Both the position numbers and the translations under genes were made by a program. From assembly GCA_002478955.1 (NCBI GenBank), contig DLKK01000039.1, positions 1-25,224 of the forward strand: a stretch of DNA of 25,224 bases. The letters are read 5' to 3'. Within the stretch, counting starts at the first letter, position 1. Every line of letters starts with the position of its first letter. Below the pieces are notes generated by a model, which had not been told where the DNA came from, made no database searches, and saw nothing but the letters and a program-made list of their open reading frames with translations. Below are positions 1 through 5,782 of the stretch, in pieces. This DNA comes from Treponema sp. UBA7590 (GTDB lineage Bacteria; Spirochaetota; Spirochaetia; Treponematales; Treponemataceae).

Positions 1-500
1 CTGCCATCTATCCTTGCGGCTTTTCCATAAGTTACAGTTCCGTCTTTTTTACCTGTAAAAAGATTTGTAACGGAATCTATGGAAGGGGTTGCATCTGCGA
101 CTATAACTTTATTTATCTCTATTTTAGATATAGCTTCGTTGGTTTCCTTTGATGAAGTGAACTTTACAAGAAGTTTCTTTATTTCTGCTGTTTCGGCAGT
201 GTTTCCAGTTGTTCCGGTTGCAGCAATGTAAAAAAATCCTAAATCCATAAGATTTACGCTTTCACCACGCTGCAAAGCTTCTATTATTTCTGCCTTTATA
301 AGGGAAAGAATATGCTTTGCTGTTATTGCGTTTACACCGATGTCTTTTTTCTGTGTGCGCGCAATAAGATTGTCGATTGTTACATTTTTACGGTCAAAAC
401 GGGCATAATATTTTCCGCCCTTGTCAAAATGGTTTTCATAAAGAGTTAGATTCCCTTTTCCTTCTGTGTCTGAATAATTGATGTTGGTTGTATTACTCAT
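1..500 (-). CDS. HU-like DNA-binding protein, C-terminally cut by window edge
   Basis: Reading leftward from ATG at 500 the frame stays open for 166 codons to the window edge, so the C-terminus is missing. The protein starts MSNTTNINYSDTEGKGNLTL. Its middle has features of the HU/IHF superfamily variants seen in Bacteroidetes and spirochetes: a helical stretch (ITAKHILSLIKAEIIEALQR) followed by GESVNLMDLGFFYI, equivalent to the HU helix followed by the 'G..V.l.gfG.F' strand. An SD-like GAGGA lies about 8 nt before the ATG. Family members bind DNA and may be nucleoid or mobile-element proteins; which applies here cannot be decided. It follows the XRE/ImmA-like pair on the same strand, after a structured 260-bp gap. 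Confidence 0.7.
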   Translation of the reverse strand, partial: MSNTTNINYSDTEGKGNLTLYENHFDKGGKYYARFDRKNVTIDNLIARTQKKDIGVNAITAKHILSLIKAEIIEALQRGESVNLMDLGFFYIAATGTTGNTAETAEIKKLLVKFTSSKETNEAISKIEINKVIVADATPSIDSVTNLFTGKKDGTVTYGKAARIDG

Positions 501-553
501 ATTGTAATCCTCGTCCGTGTTTGGACTGTTATATTGAAAATTGTATAAGATAA

Positions 554-643
554 AAAAGGAAAACTTCCTTTTACGCCAGCTGAACAGAAAATTCTGCATT
601 TCGCATGATTTTCTGTTGACCAGACACGCAGGACAGGATTATA
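554..643 (-). promoter_or_regulatory. Structured leader and possible attenuator before the HU-like gene
   Basis: On the minus strand a perfect -10 box TATAAT (638-643, no good -35) is followed by two inverted repeats. The first is a perfect 10-bp pair, AACAGAAAAT/ATTTTCTGTT (583-592 and 608-617), with 15 nt between. The second is an 8-bp pair, AAAAGGAA/TTCCTTTT (554-561 and 565-572), whose 3' side merges into a short T run on the minus strand, like a weak intrinsic terminator. Both lie between the putative start and the HU-like ATG at 500. This fits an attenuated leader or a short stable RNA; function is inferred from structure only. Confidence 0.35.
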
Positions 644-690
644 CTTCATTAATTGCATTTGAAGATTCTCCGTCTGGAGTGTCTTTTTTT

Positions 691-744
691 AGCCCTTAAG
701 ATATGCCTTTTACACCGCAAATGTTTTGGCAAAACTTAAGGGCT
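691..744. repeat. 10-bp inverted repeat between ImmA-like and HU-like genes
   Basis: AGCCCTTAAG at 691-700 is matched by its exact reverse complement at 735-744, with 34 nt between. A T-run (684-690) flanks it on the left and a T-rich stretch (748-753) on the right, so on the plus strand it resembles an intrinsic terminator, although no plus-strand gene ends here. On the minus strand it follows the ImmA-like stop. Role uncertain. Confidence 0.4.
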
Positions 745-767
745 TAATTTTTTGTTTCACTTTTCAT
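744..767 (-). CDS. Possible 7-codon leader peptide or gene remnant
   Basis: The ImmA-like gene ends in TGA overlapping a new ATG as ATGA. This ATG has a near-perfect Shine-Dalgarno (AAAGGAGGTGGT) supplied by the last codons of the upstream gene. The resulting frame encodes only MKSETKN before TAA. Such a strong, translationally coupled start on so short a frame suggests either a leader peptide acting on the following inverted repeat or the stump of a deleted third gene of the operon. No homology can be claimed for seven residues. Confidence 0.3.
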   Translation of the reverse strand: MKSETKN

Positions 768-1210
768 ACCACCTCCTTTAGCTCCGAAAGATTATACAGT
801 TTCTGCATGAATGGCATTGTCCGCTGAGCATGGACTGCAAAGCAGTTGCATTCTGCCTGCATCTGTTCAGATGATTTTCCCCGGTTTTCGTACAAGTGAC
901 CAAGCTGAATATGTCCTATTTCATACCATATTGTAAACTGGACAATATTTGCAGGTAACTGGGCATTGTAAAAAATCATGTATTTTGATTTTGACTTCAT
1001 TACAGAAAACCCATCATTGTATTTTGTTGTCATAAATTTCCAGTCATCTTTGTGGACTTCTGAATATTTTATAAGCTCAATGTCAAGCAGTTTTGCGACC
1101 TCAAAGCAGTCGGCATGGGATTTTTCTATTTTAAGGTCTTCAAAAAGACAGTTTACCTCTTCTTCTATCTCATCATTTTCACATCCTGAAAGCTGAATAG
1201 CTCTTTCCAT
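764..1210 (-). CDS. ImmA/IrrE-like metallopeptidase homologue with degenerate zinc motif
   Basis: A 148-aa protein resembling ImmA/IrrE (M78-type) peptidases, which typically cleave or sense an adjacent XRE repressor. Supporting features are the segment ANIVQFTIWYEIGHIQLGH and a downstream ECNCFAVHA.RTMP, matching the family pattern of an HExxH helix followed by an E-x-x-A-x-x-F-A helix ending in MP. The motif reads YEIGH rather than HEIGH: the first zinc-binding His is a Tyr (TAT, one base from CAT), so proteolysis may be lost. It begins 12 nt after the XRE gene at 1223-1558, with a good SD (AGAGGT), so the two form an ImmR/ImmA-like operon. It could instead be a decayed copy or a non-catalytic antirepressor sensor. 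Confidence 0.7.
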   Translation of the reverse strand: MERAIQLSGCENDEIEEEVNCLFEDLKIEKSHADCFEVAKLLDIELIKYSEVHKDDWKFMTTKYNDGFSVMKSKSKYMIFYNAQLPANIVQFTIWYEIGHIQLGHLYENRGKSSEQMQAECNCFAVHAQRTMPFMQKLYNLSELKEVV

Positions 1211-1222
1211 CAGTACCTCTTT

Positions 1223-1558
1223 TTATGCGAAAAGTATTTTCGCAAACCGTTTGCGTTCCTCATCAGTGAGTGTCTTGGCATTCCGGGCGATAAGCTCAAA
1301 AGCCTGCTCAAGTTCCTGTTCTGATGAAGATTTGTGGGCTTCGTTGCTTTTTCCTGTAAGATAGTCAACTGTTGTGCCCAGTGCATTTGCTATGTTCAGA
1401 AGGATTGCGCCCTTCGGAACCCTGTCCCCTTTTAGGTAGTGGGAAACCGCTCCTTCGCTCAAATTCGTTGCATCAGCAAGAGCCTTCTGGCTCATTCCTG
1501 TTTCTGAAAGCAGTTCTCCGATTCTGTCTTTAACAGTCGTGCTTTCCATAATATTCAA
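1223..1558 (-). CDS. XRE-family helix-turn-helix regulator
   Basis: A 111-aa protein with an N-terminal Cro/CI-type HTH (about residues 10-65): RIGELLSETGMSQKALADAT, then LSEGAVSHYLKGDRVPKGAI and an LGTTVDYLTG end, typical of ImmR-like repressors. The C-terminal third is charged and helical. The start chosen is TTG at 1558 because AAAGGA sits 5 nt upstream of it; the ATG at 1549 would leave 14 nt to the SD. It is followed closely by the ImmA-like gene. A strong sigma-70-type promoter (1660-1688) and four TTGTCA boxes lie upstream, which suggests autoregulation. Confidence 0.85.
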   Translation of the reverse strand: MNIMESTTVKDRIGELLSETGMSQKALADATNLSEGAVSHYLKGDRVPKGAILLNIANALGTTVDYLTGKSNEAHKSSSEQELEQAFELIARNAKTLTDEERKRFAKILFA

Positions 1559-1659
1559 TTTTATCCTTTAATAGTAATAGTCGTTTATCTTTTATCATTT
1601 TTTTTCCGCAAGTGTACTTGGATTTTGCGGACTCTCGTGTGGTTTTTCCTCCTGAAAAT

Positions 1660-1688
1660 AATATACGATTTTATCTTGTCATTGTCAA
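1660..1688 (-). promoter_or_regulatory. Sigma-70-type promoter of the XRE/ImmA-like operon
   Basis: On the minus strand TTGACA (1683-1688) and TATATT (1660-1665) are separated by exactly 17 bp. This is the best sigma-70 match in the accessory region. It lies about 100 bp before the XRE start, and its -35 is embedded in the TTGTCA box cluster. Confidence 0.7.
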
Positions 1689-1729
1689 GTTAAAAATTGT
1701 CATAACTTGTATTTTTGTAAAGATTGTCA
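1676..1729. promoter_or_regulatory. Four TTGTCA/TGACAA boxes, probable XRE operator
   Basis: TTGTCA occurs at 1676-1681, 1682-1687, 1697-1702 and 1724-1729, all in the same orientation. They overlap or lie just upstream of the -35 of the XRE/ImmA-like promoter. ImmR-type repressors bind several short sites at their own promoter, so these are plausible autoregulatory operators. The assignment to this regulator is inferred from position. Confidence 0.45.
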
Positions 1730-1743
1730 ATTTTTTGTTGTGA

Positions 1744-1762
1744 TTTTTTTTTTGGGGGGGGG
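1744..1762. repeat. T10G9 homopolymer tract
   Basis: Ten T residues are followed directly by nine G residues, abutting the 23-bp palindrome array on one side and lying about 55 bp upstream of the XRE promoter -35 on the other. Poly-G tracts of this length are prone to slipped-strand changes. Here the tract is intergenic, so any effect would be on transcription. Confidence 0.8.
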
Positions 1763-1764
1763 AC

Positions 1765-1943
1765 TTCCTGTTATAACAGGAAGTATGTTCCGGCTCTAAT
1801 AGGAATGGTGTTCCTGTTCTAATAGGAAGCTCCTTCCTGTTTAAGTAGGAATGGTATTTTTGTTCTAGCAGGAAAGGCTTTCCGCTTGTAATAGGAAGAT
1901 ATGTTTTGTTTAAGCAGGAATGAAGTTTGACTTTTAAATGGAT
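1765..1943. repeat. Tandem array of seven 18-bp palindromes at exact 23-bp period
   Basis: Units start at 1765, 1788, 1811, 1834, 1857, 1880 and 1903. Each is an 18-bp imperfect palindrome near TTCCTGTTCTAATAGGAA, followed by a 5-bp spacer that differs each time. Unit 1 (TTCCTGTTATAACAGGAA) is a perfect palindrome. The right half-site AGGAA is invariant in all seven; the left TTCC is kept in five. A decayed eighth unit is in phase at 1926-1943. The array lies between two XRE genes. It is not CRISPR-like (5-bp spacers). Candidates are a multi-site operator, a partition or replication iteron, or a recombination site. Confidence 0.9.
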
Positions 1944-1994
1944 ATTAAGATGTCTAAGTAAAAAAATGAGGTGTTCTGTAAAGTCCGAGGATTT

Positions 1995-2261
1995 TTACTG
2001 TAGGCTTGATATTGCCTGTTGCAGTAATTTTATTGTTTCTGAATTGTCAACTTTGGGCTGACTGAAAAGTAGATAGTCAGTTTTTACTTTTAGGTTTTCT
2101 GCTAATTCTACCAGGACAGGCAGGCTTAACTTTGTGCTTCCTGTTTCTATGTGGCTCATGTGAGTTGTAGATATTCCAATCTTTTCTGCCAGTTCTTCCT
2201 GAGAAAGATTCATCTGTTTTCTGTATTTTCTGATTCTTTGTCCTATTTCTTTGTAATTCAC
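1995..2261 (-). CDS. Second small XRE-family regulator
   Basis: An 88-aa protein that is almost entirely a Cro/CI HTH domain: IGQRIRKYRKQMNLSQEELA, then EKIGISTTHMSHIETGSTKL and KVKTDYLLF. The start is GTG at 2261, with only a weak SD (AGG about 12 nt upstream); no ATG fits. It is divergent from the plus-strand gene at 2383. Its own promoter (TTGCCT 2302-2307, 17 bp, TTTAAT 2279-2284) overlaps the opposing promoter and GCCTATA boxes, so it probably represses both itself and the membrane-protein/lipoprotein genes. Confidence 0.85.
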   Translation of the reverse strand: MNYKEIGQRIRKYRKQMNLSQEELAEKIGISTTHMSHIETGSTKLSLPVLVELAENLKVKTDYLLFSQPKVDNSETIKLLQQAISSLQ

Positions 2262-2269
2262 AATGCTTT

Positions 2270-2337
2270 GCCTATAGAATTAAATTTATTTTGCATTGTA
2301 TAGGCAAGTATGATATATTTTAATAAACTGCATAGGC
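2270..2337. promoter_or_regulatory. Overlapping divergent promoters with GCCTATA operator boxes
   Basis: Plus strand: TTGCAT (2291-2296), 17 bp, TATATT (2314-2319), pointing at the gene at 2383. Minus strand: TTGCCT (2302-2307), 17 bp, TTTAAT (2279-2284), pointing at the XRE gene. GCCTATA at 2270-2276 and its reverse complement TATAGGC at 2299-2305 form an inverted pair, and a variant CATAGGC follows at 2331-2337. The central box lies inside the plus promoter spacer and over the minus -35, where a bound XRE protein would block both. Confidence 0.55.
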
Positions 2338-2382
2338 TAATTTGTGCTTATGTAGTTAAAGTTTTTGTAATGGAGATGGGAA

Positions 2383-3117
2383 ATGAAATTTATTTGCTTT
2401 TTACCTAGCTCGCTTATAGATTGGGCTGCGACCGGAGCTATGATTTCTGCTGTAGCAACGCTTGTTATAGGATTTTTTCAGTGTATTCAATCAATGCGAT
2501 TAAAAAAAATAGAAAGCGATATTGAAGAAAGAAAATTGAAGGTGGAGTTATTTGATAAGTATCATGAAGTTTATTCTTTGTTTGTAATCTTTTTTAATGC
2601 TTGTGAGCAATTGATTGAAGATTATGGTAAAAGAGATTTGAAGGGCGAAGTTTCATTTGAAGCGAGAGAAGAGTTTATGGATGCTCTGAGTTCTGATTTT
2701 AATAATTTATCAGGCTTTTTTGCAAAGCAGGATTATTTGGCGTATCTCAAGGATCATGGAGATGATTTGGGTTTTTGCAAAGATAAAATCATATTGCTTT
2801 ATCAAAAATCAGATTTCTTGAATAAAAAATTTTTTAGAGAATCATTGGATAAATTGAAAATGGCAAACTTTCTCTTTTCTTCTGAAATATCAGATGTTGT
2901 TATAAAGTTTGCGGAAATTTTATTAAAGGACATTTTTATTGAAAGTAAGGCAAATGATGAAAATCAACGAGAAAATGAGGAGCATTGGAATGATTCTCAT
3001 TTTTTTGAAAAGATAAAAAAATCTGTAGAAGAAATAAAATCAAAAGATATTGTTCGTAAAATGGAAAATGAGATAGGTAAAAATAATTTAAATGAATATA
3101 AATTTTCAAAAATTTAA
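2383..3117 (+). CDS. Single-TM coiled-coil protein of unknown function
   Basis: A 244-aa protein I do not recognise. Residues about 12-34 (WAATGAMISAVATLVIGFF) form one membrane segment. It is followed by a charged helix (MRLKKIESDIEERKLKVEL) likely to be coiled coil, then a mostly helical, Lys/Glu-rich cytoplasmic region. The layout resembles small membrane proteins found near defence or phage-exclusion genes, but no catalytic motif is visible. A good SD (GGAGATGGG) precedes ATG. The stop lies only 11 nt before the lipoprotein gene at 3129, which has its own AGGAGA, so the two are probably co-transcribed from the promoter at 2291-2319 under XRE control. Confidence 0.6.
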   Translation: MKFICFLPSSLIDWAATGAMISAVATLVIGFFQCIQSMRLKKIESDIEERKLKVELFDKYHEVYSLFVIFFNACEQLIEDYGKRDLKGEVSFEAREEFMDALSSDFNNLSGFFAKQDYLAYLKDHGDDLGFCKDKIILLYQKSDFLNKKFFRESLDKLKMANFLFSSEISDVVIKFAEILLKDIFIESKANDENQRENEEHWNDSHFFEKIKKSVEEIKSKDIVRKMENEIGKNNLNEYKFSKI

Positions 3118-3128
3118 TAGGAGAAAAA

Positions 3129-5558
3129 ATGCGTTGTTTGTTAAGAGTTTTTATGTATTTTGTTATTTATGGTTCTTTTTTTGTAATATTTGGCTGTAAA
3201 GCGGAAACTGAAACAGAATATATAACAAAAACAGAAACTGAATATGTGGAGAAAAAGTATGCAGAAGCCGTTGTTTTTACAGCGGAGGATGTTGCCAGTG
3301 CAGGTGTAAAAGTGACAATGTCTACTGCAACAAAAGAAGCCAAGATTTATTACACAACAGATGGAGTTGAACCTACAGAAAAAAGCGTCTTGTATTCAAG
3401 TCCTGTAAATTTTATAAAAGATGTTACTGTAAAAGCTGTCGCTGTAAAAACTGGCATGGAAAACAGTCCTATTGCTGTGGCGACAGTTTCTATGACAGAA
3501 AAAACTGTAACAGTTGAAGTTGAAAAAGAACCTGACACAATTCCGCCAGAAAAAATTATTCTTACAGAAAATTCTGTGGTTGCAGGAAATGGCAAGGTTC
3601 TTTTAAGCTGGCAAAATCCGGGTGATGAAGACTTTTACGGAACAAGGGTTTTGTTTACGCCTGCTGCGGAAGATGTAACCCAGCCGCTTGTAATCAAAGG
3701 GGCAAAATCAGGGAATAGTTCAATATTGATAAATGGGCTAGAAAACGAAACAGAATATACATTCAGTCTTATAGCTCTTGATAAGAACCAGAATGAATCA
3801 GAGGCAGTAACAATAAAAGCGACTCCGGTAACACCGCCAGATACATCAGATAAGATTGCTCCGGGAGAAGTTTTAAATTTATCTGCAACTCCATTCAATA
3901 AGCGTGTAAAACTGGAATGGAATGACCCTTCGGATGAAGACCTTTTTGGAATTGAGGTGAGTTGGGCTGAGGTTTCTGATGGCTCGCGCGCTGTCTCTGC
4001 GATGGATGAGAAAAGTCTATTTGTTGCACCGGGTATGGGGTGTATAGAAGTTCCTGTTCTAGAAAACGACATTGAGTATCAATTTGCCGTAAAAACAATG
4101 GATATAAGCGGAAACAAGAGTGATGGAGTTGTAATAAATTCAACGCCGATTGTTGGAGAGCCATTGAAAATCGAACTTAAACTTACTAAAGAGAACAATG
4201 ATAACGTGATGGTGACTGCAGATATTTTTACCACTGCACAAAATATAGTAAGAGTTGTTTGTAAGAAAACTAGTTCTGACTCAGCTGTGAAGTTGCTTTC
4301 TGATCCTGATGCAATAGAGATGATTAAAAATGAAACTGATTTTTTAGAATGGACTTTAGAAATTAATGTAGCAGATAAAAGTTCTGATGGAATATATACA
4401 GTGGCTGCTATTGATTGTGACGGTCGTGCGGAAACTGCGCAATTTAAAATCAATAACTTTTTTATACCTCCTGAAAAAGTTGAGCTTGTTTCAAAAAAAT
4501 ATGAAAGAAATGAAAGTATGATAACTTTGGTTTGGAAAAATCCTACAGATGAATATTTTGATCATGTAGAGATAACATATAAAAAAAATGATGAAACGAC
4601 TATTTCTGAATTGCCTATAATTATCCATGGAGATAAAAATAGTATTAAGCTTGATAATGATTTCTATCGGACTTATTACATTGTTAGTGTGGATAAACTC
4701 GGAAATAAAAGCGAACCTTTGATTTTTAAGGTTTATTTGAGTGTATTTGGGTTTGAAAAAATTCCTAATGCTTCAATCAAAGGTTCTGAGGTATGGATAC
4801 CTGGTTCATTTGTGTTTGTAAGTGGGCGTTCTTTAGAAATTAATTCCTTTTATATGAGCGATCATCCTGTAACAAGGGGGGAATATAAGGAAATTATTGG
4901 AGATGCTCCGACCGTGGATATGGCATACGATGCCAATGGTAATAAATTAAAAGGCGATGATAGAGACAACAATCCTATAACCCATATCACATGGTCAAGG
5001 GCGATAATATACTGTAACAAACGGTCAATTAAGGAGGGTCTTGTGCCTTGTTATATAATTGATGACAAGATAGAGCCTGATGATTGGGGAGATAGAGGGG
5101 ATACGTTTACACCTTCTGAGTCATGGCAGAAGGTAATATGCAATTTTGATGCAAACGGCTATCGTCTCCCGACTGAGGCTGAATGGGAGTGGGCTGCTCG
5201 TGGTGGTGAATCTTATTTATATGCTGGAAGCAACGATGTCAATGAGGTTGCATGGTATTATCATAATACGGATAAAGGTACAGGAACAAGAGTTGTTAAG
5301 ACGAAGGCTCCAAATGCCTATGGGCTTTATGATATGTGTGGGAATGTCTTTGAGTGGTGTTGGGACTGGTATGGAGACATATCTAGTGATACTCCGTTGA
5401 CAGGTCCAGAAATTGGGAGTGACTACCTTCGTTGTCGGCGAAGTAGTTCTTTTTGGAATGAAAGGTGTTTGGGAGTTTCTGGACGAGGTAGCTCTTACCA
5501 GAATTACACCTCTTCCAGAGGTGGTGAAGGCTTCCGCCTTGTTCGTGGTGCTAACTAA
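3129..5558 (+). CDS. Large lipoprotein: Hex-C/FN3 repeats plus C-terminal SUMF1 (C-type lectin) domain, TvpA-like
   Basis: An 809-aa surface lipoprotein. The signal peptide ends in a spirochete-style lipobox VIFGC (Cys23). Next come an ETETEY-rich linker, a chitobiase C-terminal-like domain (about 45-120, 'IYYTTDGVEPT'), two FN3-like domains (about 140-340), an Ig-like segment, a third FN3 (about 450-540), and a formylglycine-generating-enzyme/SUMF1-type domain (about 555-809) with MSDHPVTRGEY, GYRLPTEAEWEWAARGG and YGLYDMCGNVFEWCWD. This is the fold used by the Treponema denticola DGR protein TvpA. The last ~40 residues before GFRLVR differ sharply from the paralogue at 5783 and use many NNT/NNC codons, as expected of a DGR variable region. 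Enzyme activity is unlikely; ligand or adhesin display is more probable. Confidence 0.85.
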   Translation: MRCLLRVFMYFVIYGSFFVIFGCKAETETEYITKTETEYVEKKYAEAVVFTAEDVASAGVKVTMSTATKEAKIYYTTDGVEPTEKSVLYSSPVNFIKDVTVKAVAVKTGMENSPIAVATVSMTEKTVTVEVEKEPDTIPPEKIILTENSVVAGNGKVLLSWQNPGDEDFYGTRVLFTPAAEDVTQPLVIKGAKSGNSSILINGLENETEYTFSLIALDKNQNESEAVTIKATPVTPPDTSDKIAPGEVLNLSATPFNKRVKLEWNDPSDEDLFGIEVSWAEVSDGSRAVSAMDEKSLFVAPGMGCIEVPVLENDIEYQFAVKTMDISGNKSDGVVINSTPIVGEPLKIELKLTKENNDNVMVTADIFTTAQNIVRVVCKKTSSDSAVKLLSDPDAIEMIKNETDFLEWTLEINVADKSSDGIYTVAAIDCDGRAETAQFKINNFFIPPEKVELVSKKYERNESMITLVWKNPTDEYFDHVEITYKKNDETTISELPIIIHGDKNSIKLDNDFYRTYYIVSVDKLGNKSEPLIFKVYLSVFGFEKIPNASIKGSEVWIPGSFVFVSGRSLEINSFYMSDHPVTRGEYKEIIGDAPTVDMAYDANGNKLKGDDRDNNPITHITWSRAIIYCNKRSIKEGLVPCYIIDDKIEPDDWGDRGDTFTPSESWQKVICNFDANGYRLPTEAEWEWAARGGESYLYAGSNDVNEVAWYYHNTDKGTGTRVVKTKAPNAYGLYDMCGNVFEWCWDWYGDISSDTPLTGPEIGSDYLRCRRSSSFWNERCLGVSGRGSSYQNYTSSRGGEGFRLVRGAN
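5430..5545 (+). other. Candidate DGR variable region (VR1)
   Basis: From the CGT TGT codons at 5430 to the shared 3' block TTCCGCCTTGTTCG (5532-5545). Between these anchors 19 of 29 codons end in T or C while their first two bases vary (AGT, TCT, TTT, GTT, GGT, TAC, ACC), as expected when AAT/AAC template codons undergo adenine-specific mutagenesis. The A-free 3' block would be the IMH-like anchor. The corresponding template repeat is not in the window, so this is inference. Confidence 0.5.
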
Positions 5559-5566
5559 AGCTGTTT

Positions 5567-5587
5567 AGTTCCTGTTTTGCAGGAACT
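5567..5587 (+). promoter_or_regulatory. Hairpin just after the lipoprotein stop
   Basis: AGTTCCTG (5567-5574) pairs perfectly with CAGGAACT (5580-5587) across a TTTTG loop. It starts 21 nt after the shared VR 3' block. There is no T-run, so it is a poor terminator. A short stem-loop/cruciform at this place is a known feature downstream of VR in the BPP-1 DGR. It also shares TTCCTG...CAGGAA with the palindromes at 1765-1920. Confidence 0.5.
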
Positions 5588-5782
5588 TGCAACTAAAACT
5601 TTTGAATGCGTTTTTATGAGAAAAATATTAAAAATGAAGAATTAAAAAAACTTTAACAAGTTAAAATATATAACGACTTGAGTACTAAATATGTGTAAAT
5701 GATTGAAGAGGCAGATGTAAAACATATTTTTAAGTAATTATATCGAATTGGAATTTCTTATATTTTTTATTTTGGAGGAAGT

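Noticed and set aside
691..744. Intrinsic terminator for the ImmA-like operon
   Set aside because: On the minus strand the stem is followed by A residues, not T; the T-rich side is on the plus strand, where no gene ends.
1765..1943. CRISPR array
   Set aside because: Spacers are only 5 bp, the repeats are palindromic and imperfect, and no cas gene is nearby.
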